64,000 nt of DNA from Acanthopleura granulata. Taxonomy: Eukaryota; Mollusca; Polyplacophora; Chitonida; Chitonidae. Positions 22,793 through 36,182 of this stretch are shown here, in pieces. The translations under genes and the position numbers were made by a program. The stretch lies in the NCBI GenBank assembly GCA_016165875.1, contig JABBOT010000001.1, forward strand, positions 35,581,011 to 35,645,010, written 5' to 3'. The first letter of the stretch is position 1; every line of letters begins with the position of its first letter. The notes beneath the pieces were generated by a model that was given only the letters and a program-made list of their open reading frames with translations, was not told the origin of the DNA and ran no database searches.

Positions 22793-25700
22793 TTACAAAG
22801 CAGGGGAGATTATTTGCGTTTCTGCCCCAGGCATCATCCCAGAAGAGTTGCCAGAGTTACATCTACAGTTTTCTCCCCTGAAGCAAAATGAACATGGAAC
22901 CTGTCACAAAATATACTCAGAAAGAAGTGAGCCCCAGTTAAAACGGACAAATATCTGAAAATATCAGTAATGTTTTAAAAGATGAGAAAATGGAATTCAA
23001 CATTGGAGGCATGGAAATGGCGGACATTTCGTGCGAAGTAGCCGTGTTTCTGAAGCCCATAAGGACTTAATAAGGCATTAGCCTAAAATCGTAACGGGAT
23101 ATTTTCGGTTAAAAACACGAGGTTATATCACTTAAAAACTCCTGGTTGTTTCTTAGGTTTCTTATTATAGAGGATACAAAGTTATCGGATTTTGTGGTGA
23201 AGGGTTAAATTGAAGCATTTTGGTCAGAGTAGGCAGTCATACATTTCAGTGGAATCGAGATCGGCTACCAGTGTCGAAATGCTTGAGCATTGAATAGGAA
23301 GCCGGGATAAGGAGATGAGGCAGTGAGGCGAGGATTTGGACCTCAGCTGATGTATCACATCAGTGCACAAAATTTGTCACTTTTATTTCTACAATTTCAG
23401 GGCATATACAAAGTAAGACTACACGTGTGTGTCAATTTCAACATCGTTATAGATGCTAAGACCAGCTTATAATAAGCCACTGTTCATGCTAGTCAATTTG
23501 ATGGTTTTGGACCTTTGAAGTCATTATTTAGAGATGAAGGAAGTTGTGGCCCAGAACACAATTTGCACAGGACTTGTATCTTAGCGCCTCTAGCTTAAAT
23601 GCATAACAATCTTTTTAGGACACGGATTTCTTCATGCTTAAAACAGTTCTTAGCCACACTGACGAAATAAATACTCATTTGACAGATCTTTAATGGTTAG
23701 CGAATATAACGATACAGACTAATTTTTGGTTTGAACAGGGAGAACGCTGGTTCGATTCTGGGTAGGTGACATCCCATCTCTGTTTTTTTTTTCATAAACG
23801 GATAATTTAAAATATATCAGATAATTTCATTTTTATAATGATTGAAAAAACACATATGCCTAAAATGCAAACATTTAAACCAAATGATATCGAGTATATG
23901 GTCTGGCCTTTACACGAAACCCGCTGGTCTGATGATCCAGCTTTCAGTTTACGGTCAGTCGCGTTTTGTCTGTTTCAGACACGGACCGAAACGCCATGCA
24001 CCTTATCGTCTCAATTCCTTTGTTATGGAGAGTTGGCAACAAAACGGCCATTCTAACAATTAATCCGTCGTGATGTCAGCTCTAAGATACTTACGAGCCA
24101 TTTTTTTTTCTGTCAGACTCCTTTCAAGGGGTCAAGCGGTACGGTCACTCGATCACGTGCAAGCATCCAGTAATTTAGAATCATGTAACGATTGGATATG
24201 TTGCCGTTATCACAGTACTGGGCGCCGCCATGTTGGGACTACTTCGTGTAAATCGCATTCGTTCTCCGTCGCTGACTTGGATATCGTTCACTTTTGTTCC
24301 ACGTAATGCTGAGTGATGTCGAATCGCTCATCATCGTAGGATTTAGACAACTAGTCTCATCTGCCCTCTGTACTGTTCCTCAGCGGTGCTCGTTTTTCAG
24401 CGTAGAAATTCATCACAGTTATCTCAGTTATATTCGCCATTATCTTATTTTTTCTTTAACTTGGAGTTGCCAAAAGCTCCTCGTTTTAGGCAAGAACGTC
24501 AAAACGAATACCGTAACCAACTGGGCCCTCAGTGTAAAGCTCTTTCCGTGATTTAAGGTGAAGATCAAATTCACGATTGAGGTCGCAATGCGTGCAGAGG
24601 CCGATAACTTTACCAGAAAGACCAGCACTCCGCGGTGTAATGGTCGGTGTTTCTGTGCAATATGTAACAAAAGCTCAACAGGAATAGCTGGATATGGACC
24701 TCGCCAGCAAATAAACAAGGCGTGTTTTTCATATTGATACCTATTAGAGTTTATTCATTATGAGACGTTGATGCTTGGATAATGGAATAGAAACCCCTCC
24801 AATTTCGATCTCTTTAATCCCGCTAACGTCGACATTTTTCAACATCTACCCATCGCTTCTCACACAGGTCACGCTTTAGAGTCCATTCCACTAGTTCAAG
24901 GTCAAATTAATTTTGATTAAGTGATGAAACATGGTTAGGTATGAATCGTCGAGCTTTTGTGAACTCCTTCCGACGCATAAAAAGTATTGTAGTACACGCT
25001 ACGGAAAAACTAGGGGCAATCTTGGGGTAAATATGACTCCGATGTATGTATAGTCAGTGACTAACAAAATGAAGTGTAATCCGAGGATAAAAATCAGAAA
25101 GCAGCTGTGATACGTGAAAAGCAAACTGTTTATAAGAAGGGGTGATAGCCATATTCTGTACCACGCCGGGATAATCTCGACATGAAAAATGGAAATACGA
25201 ATGCATCTGAAGAAAACTCATCACTGGTTTATCCAGGCCAAGAAAGAACCAGTCGGCGTCGGATGTGTCCGCCTCCGATAAGTGACACAAATCACGCCCG
25301 TTCTATAGCAGTATAGTTGGATCACTGACGGTGTCACCTGTATCATTAGAGGGCCAGAAATTGCGATCTTCCCCTGAGAGTTTTGATGGCACCAGCAAAT
25401 CGTCAAGCAGCATAGAAATGGGTATGAAAGAGTCATGAAGCAAATTAGTCATATAAAATAGAGTAATAGTGGCCATTCCGTCGAGGCAAGTGGCTTTGGC
25501 CTGCACACTACAGAGGGTGACGTGTTCTCCCCGTTGAAATGGTGGCAGGAAAAGGACGTGGTATCTTTCCGAAATATAGACTGAAGTCATAAAGCCACTT
25601 TTCATCGGCGCACAGTGCTACAAAATGCACTGTTATTGTCATCGGATATAAAATTACCATACTTTCGAACCATGTACCAAGGGCGGTTCCGTTAGCCTGC

Positions 25701-27211
25701 ATGGCGCACTAAACTCTAACGAACAATTTTCTCGCTCAACTTAGAAGCACCCCATGAAGCACCCCATGCAAAGTGTGGACGTAGACCACATGACAGTCTG
25801 CTGGCATCATAGTCAAACTGTAGATAGGGAAAAGCGCCTTTCGGCGTATTTATCATCTAGGTCCATTTCAATGGAAGGAACACGTGGTTCAGAATTCTTA
25901 GGGAGACATGTTGTGGAAATTCAAAGTGAATATACGCCAAGTTAGCATTTTTGAATCTGTAATGTCGCACAAATCCCTCTGCGTCAATATTCTTTACCGT
26001 CAAGTTGCACACGGGTTTTGGCGTGCCGTTACTCTGCACATGGTATCTCGGTGCATTGTCATTTCGGTCAGCATACTTGGTAACGTTTTTTTGGCTCGGA
26101 TTTTAATGCAGAGACCGATACTACGCTCTGGTCTGCCCATGTTTTGAAAAGATACAGAAATAAGAGATACACTAGTGGGAAGCCTTGTCTCATGCCTCTG
26201 GACCAGATAAAACATCTCTTAGCTCCAAGCATGTCATGCACGCTCTCAGCCACATGTGGCGCCTGTCTGATCAAAATTTTGACTCTTCCCCTTTGTTTGA
26301 CACTGAAGCCGGAAGCAATACAATGTATAATTCATGAAATAAAATACTACAGAACATTGTCTAGTTTATAAGCCATAAAGAGCAACTGTTGAAACTCACC
26401 TTTCGGTGTACAAGTAATATATATGTCTACAGACAATTAATAAAGAAAGTCAAACTGATCGATAAGAAATTTACAATATTTACTTTTTTAAAACAATCCC
26501 CATCTTCCGTTCAGTGTATAAAGTGAAATTCAGGTCTGACAATTTGACTATGGAATATCCATACTATACAATATATGCTCATTGGGCAATTAACGGTCGT
26601 GATCATGGCAGTTTCATTACAAGTTATTTTATACTTATTTATATGTAAATATTTCGACATGATCTACGCGCATGTACAAGGCCACTGTTTAAGTTTTACC
26701 CCAAATAAGATCGCGCGCGTATGAAATCTCTACCATTTTTGATAATGGCACATTCCATATTATTCATTCTCAAGGTATTTTATAATTACTCGATGTGGAC
26801 AGCCGTTATTATTGTACAAATACTTCAGAATAGTCTGTTTTAAAATCAGATGTATTTTCTACTTGCTTTGTTTCTGCCATATTGGTGTAACCCGCTTTAA
26901 TTACCTATACCTTTCGAAACGAAGAAATGATTTGGCGATGGAGCTGTATATATGCTAGAAGTTTCCTCTTCGGCTGAGGTTTGTGAAAAGGGATGGCTTT
27001 TCGGCGGATTTGAACTTCTTGATACGGACAATGGCAACATGGAACTAACGTCGTGGACATCCCTTATCTCTAACTCTTCACGGAACTAACATGCTTTATA
27101 GTGAACATTTCAACTTTATTCACACATTACAAATATATACCCAAATATTTTCATTACACATAGCCTCATACATAAAAGAGAAACTTTATTACTTAATTAT
27201 CGGGTGCATAT

Positions 27212-27247
27212 TTCTTGGTGTTTTACGCCATACTTAAGAATATTTTA
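27212..27247 (-). mobile_element. SINE 3' fragment
   Basis: Only the 3' core stretch ggtgttttacgccatactta (plus-strand reading) and a few bases beyond are kept. Confidence 0.65.
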
Positions 27248-28209
27248 TTTTGCTTCATTTGCTGCAGCAAAATCTAAAAACAAGCAATAAATTAAACACA
27301 AATATAAAGTTATAGGTATTGAGAAGAGAACAACAAACCGTATCTCATATCCTTCACAGGTTTTTTTTAGATTTAGTTCCACCAAATTAAAAGTAATAAA
27401 ATGTTCTGATTAACTGCATGGTGGACTTTATGGACCATACGGAACAGGCTGAAGTGCAGTGACGTCACGAACGATATTTTCAGATACAGTTTGTAATGGT
27501 CTTTTTACTCACCATAACATTTTTGTGCGGTCTTTCCCTCTTACTGAAATTTTTCATTCAAACTATCATGGTTTTTTTTTTAATATTCGATTATTACATT
27601 CATGTATCTTTAAATCCAGTTCTGTGGGCCCACGCATGACAGCTCAGGCGTACTCAATATAACCTCGCTCTCGCCACAACAGATAGGTCCATTGCCAGCG
27701 ACATCGCGGACTCGATTTCAGCTGAAGTTGAGTCAGCTGCGGCCTTCAATAAGTGGACATGTTGAATACCTGGCACAGAATGGTAACTCTGACCACCGAT
27801 GTATAACTGAGACATTTTGTACGGTGCTAAACCACAGTTAAATAAATGATAAATAATTTCAGGGTGGGTATTATTATATTTTGCTTTGATTTGTGTGTTA
27901 AAGTTACAAGTATTAGGCTACATTTTCGCTTTTAATTAAATATATACATGTATATATGTTTGAAATCAGACCAAACCCTTATGGAAATATCCAGTATGAT
28001 GGATTGCCGAAGCCGTCTATTAATTTAGAGAGGTCGGGCAGTGCGTTTGGAACTCTTTCGTTTTTTGAGGTACTTTTGTCACAGTAGATTTCGGCCGTTG
28101 GAAAATCACATGTATACGATAAACGACCCAAGTAACACTGTTTTGAATGGTTTGATACCGTAATTTCCTGACAGCAGCGGCTGGTGCCTTTCCTTTTTCC
28201 CCAGAATTG

Positions 28210-31200
28210 ATGTACTTAAGTGCAGTAGCTATGTTTTCCAGTGTCGTCTCGAGGAAAGCCTGGAGAGACAGTTTGACATTGTTCAGTCGTGTGGCTGTTC
28301 GTTCGACGACGCTTCGAGAAGTGTCATCAGCCGTCCGGTCTGGCTATCCTTTCAGCAAACATGAATTGACTTGTTTCAGGGGATGTTGTAACACAAATTA
28401 CAGGTCTTTCTCCAATGAAACGCCCTTGCCCTCAGCGTCTCGTTCTGTTAAAAACTCGAAGTGGACAAATCAGAAAACAGCCAACCCGTCGCAAGCGAGA
28501 AGTCGCACTGGTGGTACTCGCAGATTGCTGTTTGCAGGGGCGTGTTTTGGAGTGACAGGATTGACCTATGGGTTATGGCAGTTTCTGAAACAGAGAACAT
28601 TTACCAAAGTTTTAGCGCTGAGTGACGGCGACAACAATTCCAGGACTAACCATTTCAACTTCATCGCCGATGTGGTGGAGAAAGCCTCGCCAGCTGTTGT
28701 GTATATTGAGATCAAGGGGAGGTAATTCTAATCAGCTGTCAACTTGCTGTCACAACTCGGTCGTGTTGGATTCCGGCGATTTGGGGGTGGGGCTTGGGTA
28801 TAAACACAACGTAAAGTTATAGTGGAATAAACTAAATATGTGTATTGCCCCGTAAAAATGTCGTGTCATGTAATAACATGTTAAAGCAGTCCCCTATATC
28901 ACATGTATTTAAGTTATATGGACGATTTTATTCTTGTAACTGGACCTTCGTCAAAACAGCCCTCGACCACATGGAAAGACCCAACATATTGTAAAGCATG
29001 GCGTGGTAAATAAATGCCCAGCAGTATGTCGAAGGCTTAAAGAAATATAGCTCTCTCATGTTATCAGCCTCCCCCTGAGGTATTTTCTTCGCTTTCAAAA
29101 TAAACATGTCAAATATGAGACAAAGGAATATTACTTCATAAAAAGTAAAAAGGAATTTTATTGTACAGTTCAGTAGTACTGTACATGTGTATTGTAATAT
29201 TGTGAAATACATGCTGATATGTCAGGAGTCTGTGATGTGGCAACGAATAAGTATAGTTTTAATTGGGAGAATATTAATAGGGGTCTTCTCTGATTTAGCC
29301 CTCCATTCTGCCTGTAAATCAGATTTCAATATATGCCTAATACCCCTAATTCATGTATTGAATGTCATGCTAAATTTACAAACAACTTCATTTTATTTTG
29401 CCAGGATTCCATTTCACCCTGGTCTTGCCACAGTCTCAAATGGATCCGGATTTATTGTGCATGAAAATGGTTTGATCCTTACCAATGCTCATGTGGTAGC
29501 AAACAAAGCAGCAGTGATTGTTAGGCTGAAAGATGGACGGTCATTTGAGGGTAGGGTGCAGGCTGTGGACCCCGTGTCAGATCTGGCAACTGTGAAAATT
29601 GACTGTGTAAGTGATGTATTATATAGAGGCTCCGCTCAGTGAGGAATGGAACAGTACTGTGAATGATGGCTTGCTAGAATATCAAAACATTGGCTACCCT
29701 GGCTTTTTTTATAGAGAGTGTTCCTTTGGTTTAGCCTTCATTACACTGCCCAAAAATGAGAGGCCTTGTGGAGTTCACCCATATAATGTGTGCCTGGGAA
29801 ACCAAATTGTGACATTGAATACCAGTTAAACTTATGGAACCAGAAAAAATTGTTGTGACTTCACTGATAACATACACACATTATCAGCATGGTGTGTAAA
29901 GCTCACCAAACTAATTAAACATTTCACTGCATTTAACTCCATGAGTAAAAAACACCTAAAAGATAAGAAATAGCATTTCAGGTACTGTTTTCAGTGGTCT
30001 TTCCATGGATGCTTTATTCATATTTACGGTTTCTTTACAGAGCAGATTTATTATATAAAAAGTTATTTAAAAATTCTAGTATTCTGTATGTTCTGTGTGT
30101 GAGTCGTAGTGTTGAAGTTCAGTGAGAATGCTGATTATTTTGCTTGATAAATATGTGTGAATAGGAGAAAAAATAATTTTAAAAAAATATCCTGAAGGTT
30201 GTATTTATGTAAATACAAGAAAGACTCTTTCCTTAAATATTTTGAATTCAAGGAAGCGTATTTCTTTATTAATCATGAATATAACAAACATTGTTTTGGA
30301 GTATCATTTGTTTTAAAAATTTCTTTTAACCTTTCCTTTGTCCTATTATTTTCTTGTTCAGAATGGTTTGCCCACTATACCTCTGGGAGATTCCTCCAAG
30401 ATCCGCCCGGGGGAGTGGGTGGTAGCGATGGGGAGCCCCCTGTCCCTGACCAATACAGTAACAGCGGGGATAATTAGCACGGTGCAGAGGGGCAGTCAGG
30501 AGCTGGGTATCCACAACAGGGACATGGGCTACATACAGACTGACGCTGTCATAAACGTATGTTACGTTACTGATTGTTAGAAACAGTGGTAAACTAGCGT
30601 AGGGACTAAAAATCAATTTCACAAGTGTGTGTATCGTTTATACATGCTTGTATAAACTACCATAGTAGCAAATGTGCCAGGTTGTGCAAAACATTTTTAT
30701 TTATTTATTTGATTGGTGTCATGTGCTGTACTCAAGTATATTTTAAGCAAAGAGAACTGTAGATTAGGGATATTGATACTACTGCCTGGCAAGCATCCTG
30801 AATTAATGATACAGGTTGGCCATGATTTTAGCATACTAGCCCAGCACAGTGACTTGGGAGCAAGTTCAGGTCCAGCTCATGCCGGCATCCTTTCCGATTG
30901 TACATGAGAAGGTCTGCCAGCAACCTGCCATAATCATGGGTTTTCTTTGGCTCTGCTCGGCTTTGTACCATGATAGTTTTAATGCTGGCCAGTGTCACGT
31001 AAGTGTAATATTCTTGAGTACTGCATAAAACATGAATAAAGTAAATAAATAAATTGATGACACAGTTTATATATCCAAAACTGGAATTTACCCTAAGGTA
31101 GGGTTCTAACAGTCTCAGTGGGAGCAGCACCTGATTAAAACTGAATACAAGAATACCAGCATATTGGTGTCATTATGCATACATTGTAGTTTTTGGTAAG

Positions 31201-34200
31201 ATACTCACTGTTTTGGTTTTTAAATTTTACAGTTTGGCAACTCTGGGGGTCCATTAGTGAATCTGGTAGGTATGCGTTCTTGTTTGTTTTATTCTCACAC
31301 ACCGTTTTTGTTTTCACATAGTGGCATGGCCACAATACGCTACTACATCGTCATAATTCAGTCCTCTCTCAATTTTACAGCAGTTTACTGTTTACACTGA
31401 AAAGGCTTGATCGCACAGGAGTTTTTCTAGACAATTTCTTTTTAGAAACTGAATTCAAATAAATCAGAAAACTCAATTTTTTTTGTCACCAAATTACACC
31501 AGTGTTTCAAAAACTCGATTTATTGCATGAAAACTCAGTACAGACTTTTGCTAACACTCCAGTACTTTTTTCCAATATATCTCGTGGTGGTATCCACAAC
31601 AACAAAGTGACTAGGATAAACCCGGCCTCTTGTGAGGTTGTGAAGTTCCCAACCCAGGTGAAAGTTACCATATTCCTCTAGTTAACACGGTAGTGTTAAA
31701 AAAATGGCATTTTCTTGAGTGCTCAGTGACTTTGGATTTCAGAAGTAACATACATCATGATGTTTGCAGAATGGAGAGGCTATTGGCATCAACACCATGA
31801 AGGTGACCACAGGTATATCATTTGCAATTCCTTCAGACAACGCCAGGGACTTCTTGAAGAAGGCCGATAAGCTACAGAAAAAAGGTCAGTTCAAATTACT
31901 GACCATTAGAAGATAGTTCTCAGATCATTTGGCCATTTCCCCTGCTTAGTTGTCACATTATTTCTGGAGCTAAGCTAGGAAGAATCTCAGATCAGATTAG
32001 AAGCATTTTTTTGTGTGGGGGATCATAAAAATCTGAAGTAAGTAGAATCAATAGAACGTGTAACTAGACTTGTTTCAAAAGCACTGGTTTAAAAAAATAT
32101 ATGTAGTGTTTTACAGTGAATGAATTTCAGCCAGATGTGTCATTGACTATCAGAATGGCTGTTTGCACTGGACTTCTTTGCAATATCATCACTCTGTTAT
32201 CCCAGATTGTTAGTTTCAAAACTAAATATCATTATGATATTGTAATTTATAGTGTGAGAAATTTGTTATCAGTGAGCGAAAATCAGATGGTTGTTTTTGC
32301 GTTGAATGTAGACTTATATATTTTTAATAATTTTCCAATGCTTTAATGGAATACAGAATTGACGCGGATTGGCTGATGGTAGAGAAACTATTCCATTTGT
32401 TAAATCCTGAGGCCTTTGTGATGCTTAAATAAATGTCATGTCTAAAATTCTGCTTAAGCTAGATATAACTTGAACTTACTTCGACTTTCCTGTCTCCCAT
32501 CGTGTACTAGCCAATTAGTTGGCGATTCTGTACCATTTTACGTCACTTAGATGTGAGCGTGCTAGTATCATACATTCTCTATACTCCAGCTATAATCCTC
32601 AAACCCTATCCATGGTTAACGACATTAACATCTCCTTTTGCCTATATCATAAGAATTGCACCAAAGTACATGCTTTAAAATGAGCCTTGAACACTTGCTT
32701 CATCATTAAAGTTCACAGAGTTAAGCTTTTAGATTGCCATCAGGGATGTAAAAGTATTCGACTTTTTAACTCTGACCAATCCGGTAAATAGATGAATAAA
32801 TTTGCATACGTGAAATTGATGCATAATAAAATCGAAAGTACTTACGGATGTTTCATGTTGCTGTTGTAGTGGAGTCTAAGGGTTGGTTCGGCTCTCCGAC
32901 CCACAGAGGCCCCACCAAACCCCGCTACATCGGCATCACCATGTTATCTCTGACGCCCGCAATACTGGTAGAGTTAAAACAGAGGATGCCCGACTTCCCG
33001 AATGTAACGCATGGAGTTCTCGTTCACAAAGTGGGCATAGACTCACCGGCTGACAGGCAAGTTCAAACAGTTCCTCAACACATCTGTATGGAATGGGGTT
33101 GACCAAAATGTCATACAGAAACATGTAGGTGATTGCAAATATAAATAATAATTTATTTTAAGTTCGTTGTTACAAAGTAAGGCGGGGTGTGAGACGATGG
33201 GGGGCGTCGATGTTCGTGCGGTGTTGTTGTTGTCCAGGTACCGGTATATGTAATCTTTGTGTTCGCCTGTGGGTTTCAGGGTTCATGATGGTGATGAGTG
33301 AGGTTTTATGTTTATGTGTAGTTTTCATGATATCTTCAAAATGCATGAGTCAAGGACCTAATTTACATGTTTTGGGGGGTTTATAAACAATATATCAACT
33401 TGTTTAAAGATTTCAAGGGTTCAGAAAACCAGTGTCTGTGTAGATCCCCACGAGGGTTTCCATTCAATTTCGTCTTAGAAATTCAGTTTGAACAAATCAC
33501 AAAACTAAATATTTTTTCATCACCAGTGTAGCAAAAGATCAATTTATTTCATGAAAACTCAGTATAAAATTTGTCTGAACTCAATTTTCTGATATTTCTT
33601 GTTGTGGTTATCACATGAAATTGTGGTTACCACAACGAAATATTGGTCAAAAAACATACTGTTATGTTTGGGTCAACCAGTCTCACAGTTTACACTCACA
33701 GGAAACTTTATATACATGTTAAATATGCTTTGAGTCTTTAGACCTTTAATTTCGTGATTATGTGATTTTTTTTTTCTTTTAAAGTTATCAGAATTTCGCT
33801 AAATTTGTATTTAAATTCAGTATACTGAAGTAAGGTTTTGTCTTTTTATACATGAATCTTTATATAACATACTTTAAGGATGTGCACCTGTTAAATAAGA
33901 GATGATATATTTATTTTGGCACAGAAAAACAGGTTTTGGTCTCGCTGTATTTAAAGAGGTACCAAATGGTAGTCACTCAGTTCAGTGGTGCAAAGTCAGG
34001 GGGATATGTCATTTTCATTTGACATTTCTTTGTTTAGCGGATGCTGTCATAATTTTCTGAAGCTGTCATTTTCTAATAATTCTTTCTGGCGCGTGATCCT
34101 GGGTTTCTCATTATTCTTTTCGTTCAAACTGTCATGCCTTCCTTCCTTTAATACCATCGGTGATGTAATTTCAGCAATCCGTTTCGTATGATGAAGTGGA

Positions 34201-34540
34201 AGGTAGAACAATTGTTCACCTCCATGTCTACTGCAATGATGCACAGTGGTAACTTATGTGGAAGCTCACAAACAAAAAAGTTACAGATCAAACGGAGACA
34301 AACATGAAAATTGTTATGGTTGATATACGAGATAGAGTGACACCTATTTATCATGACAGGTGCTTGTTTTACAGGGGTGGTCTCCGTGCCGGCGATGTGG
34401 TTACTGGGATTAATGGAATAGCTGTACAGTCCTCTGCGGATGTTTACCGGTCGATCGAAGCCTCAGCCAGTCTACAGTTCACAGTCCGGCGGGGCAGAGA
34501 AACTCTCGTGTTAAACATCAACCCTGAGCAAACTGATTAG
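28210..34540 (+). CDS. HTRA2: Mitochondrial serine protease HTRA2/Omi, 7 exons
   Basis: Exons: 28210-28721, 29405-29606, 30362-30556, 31233-31265, 31770-31884, 32870-33056, 34375-34540. They join to 469 codons plus TAG (human HTRA2 is 458). The enzyme is a trimeric serine protease of the mitochondrial intermembrane space that degrades misfolded proteins and, once released, promotes apoptosis. Residues 1-100 are an Arg/Ser-rich mitochondrial presequence; about 106-126 is the membrane anchor. [20 protein letters not shown] (149-168) starts the protease domain. The triad is His200 (TNAHVV), Asp230 (SDLATV) and Ser307 (GNSGGP). [11 protein letters not shown] opens the C-terminal PDZ domain, which ends [20 protein letters not shown]. 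All introns are GT-AG except the sixth, which uses a GC donor. No AVPS-type tetrapeptide follows the anchor. Orthology is clear from collinearity along the whole length. Confidence 0.96.
30697..30752 (-). mobile_element. SINE tail fragment in HTRA2 intron 3
   Basis: (tttatt)n followed by gattggtgtcatgtgctgta. It lies about 65 bp from an oppositely oriented copy. Confidence 0.8.
30818..31058 (+). mobile_element. SINE, near full length, in HTRA2 intron 3
   Basis: A diverged head (tagcccagcacagtgacttg), B box caagttcaggtcc, core and tail (taaagtaaataaataaat) are visible. It faces the minus-strand fragment at 30697-30752, so the intron transcript holds an inverted SINE pair. Confidence 0.82.
31233..31265 (+). 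other. HTRA2: 33-nt exon for the HTRA2 active-site serine
   Basis: Eleven codons, [11 protein letters not shown], flanked by TTTTACAG and GTAGGT. It carries catalytic Ser307 and the oxyanion-hole glycines and is phase 0 at both ends, so skipping it would keep the frame but remove the active site. Confidence 0.9.
31425..31615 (+). repeat. Diverged intronic repeat, copy 1
   Basis: Resembles 33460-33640 in another HTRA2 intron: shared blocks include tttatt(g/t)catgaaaactcagta and, less exactly, the tttcttgttgtggt region. Not recognised as a named element. Confidence 0.6.
33057..33058 (+). other. HTRA2: Non-canonical GC splice donor, HTRA2 intron 6
   Basis: The exon end reads GACAG|GCAAGT. Only this GC donor keeps the frame into exon 7 ([12 protein letters not shown]). 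The next GT, four bases later, breaks it. The flanks match the strong AG|GCAAGT context of known GC-AG introns. The acceptor is TTTTACAG at 34374. Confidence 0.88.
33460..33640 (+). repeat. Diverged intronic repeat, copy 2
   Basis: Counterpart of 31425-31615, in HTRA2 intron 6, same orientation, with many substitutions and small indels. Confidence 0.6.
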
Positions 34541-36182
34541 AAAGACGAATTGATGTCATATTAGAGATAATAATTTGCATGAGGCTGGAAGAGATGTGTA
34601 CGCGATTTGCTGAGAGTTGCAGGTTGCATGGCTGATGCACGCAAGTAAGCAGTGATCGGAATCTGACTGTAATTCGTGATAAAAGTGCAATGGCTGTTCT
34701 TTTGTAGCTGATGTGTCTAGATCAGCTATATTTAAAGCATGGCAGTGCAAAGTATAGGCCCAGCTAATCTTATACACCAGACGTCAGCGTTGGTTTGGGC
34801 GTTGACCCCGGCGTCAGCGTCCAATAACAGAACATGAGGGGAATGTTACCGTAAATGTTAAGGATGGTGTCTTTAAACTGCATGTGGTAAGGTTTTACTG
34901 AAGGTAAATCACAATGTACGACGGGAATGTTGATGCCTTTTGTGCATAGAAATTCCAAAATTCACTGTTCCTCTCTTGTGTATAAGAATCAGTGTTAGGG
35001 GAAAGGACAAGAGTGGTATCTCAGATTATCATATACCTATGCGTGTTTCCCGCCTGATACAGAACCCCTGTTTTTTTTTTCCTATCACCATCCTCTGAAA
35101 ACGTAATTTCAGTGTTTACATTCAAAGCGCCCTCTACCGGGAAAACCCCTGAACTAACATCGGAATTTGGCGTGGTGTAACTACAACAAGAGCATGAAGT
35201 TGTGAAGAAAACTTATTCACTGTTTTTATTTTAACACACAAAGAAACGACAAGCACAATCGACAAAGCCTCAGTGTAGGAACAGGGGGATTATTTAAATT
35301 TAATTTTCAAAGCAAAACTGTTCACAGTTCGATCGCCGCTTCCAACCTGTTGGCTAATTTTGGGCTTCAGTCAAATATGGTTCACAGTCACCGCAGCGGT
35401 ACGAGTTTTTAATTTAAAGTTGAGTGTTCTGTGAAAATGTAACTGACCTTATCTTTGAAAATCTTTACAGTTTTCCTCCGAGCAACCAATACACCTGGCC
35501 ACCGGGATGAATGTTCATTCACAGGACATGCTGATAAATCCAGTCGGCCACGTGACCTCGTTTCATTCAAGGTCAATGCGAAATTAATCCAAACATTGCC
35601 GTTTTCATGAAACCACCGTCAATCGCCTTTCTATGCACGGCATGCAAACAGCAAAAGGAGCACACAGGCTATATCCAGCGTTCACACATTTGCAGCAGTC
35701 GTCAATAGTTTCATCATTTTCACTATGGTGGTATCACGGTTCAGTGGCCGATTTGAAAATTTCCTCTTGTCGGGCATCATTGCGGCCAAACACGAAGAGC
35801 GGTTACAGGGCCACATGAGGAACATATTGTCAATAAATGTAGACTTCGCATTACTGTTGTAGAGCCAAACTCCCAGTCATCATCATTCTTTCGTTCCTTT
35901 CAAGCAAGATCTGTTTTTAAACTATGCTGCACGTTTAAACTTTCCTCGCATCATCCACTTCTTTCTCACGTGAGGACAGCGTGCGAGGGAATTTTTGTGG
36001 CATGGGGATTGATCAGCGTTGCGTGAAATGGCTGCCGTATAATAGTTTCAGCTGGTGGATTTTTACTATATTGGTTTAATTTAAGTAGTTTCCATTTGAA
36101 ACTAATGACATAGAAATTTGTACACCATAATCATATTAGAGCTGAAGACATTTTGCTTAAACATAAATTTATATGATAGATA

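Larger units (their letters stand above)
20098..28209. other. Long intergenic stretch, almost featureless
   Basis: Apart from SINE pieces at 21060-21237, 22722-22792 and 27212-27247, this stretch shows nothing I can support. Minus-strand open stretches between 26215 and 25054 are in several frames with stops between and no splice logic. A 10-bp direct repeat (atgacgcgtc) occurs at about 22035-22055. Confidence 0.4.

Noticed and set aside
25054..26215. Several minus-strand open stretches suggesting a broken gene
   Set aside because: They lie in different frames with stops between, have no conserved motif and no consistent junctions. Two begin with a similar short word (MQ-NGT), which is too little.
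28928..29212. Minus-strand open frame inside HTRA2 intron 1
   Set aside because: Low-complexity hydrophobic translation of AT-rich intron sequence.
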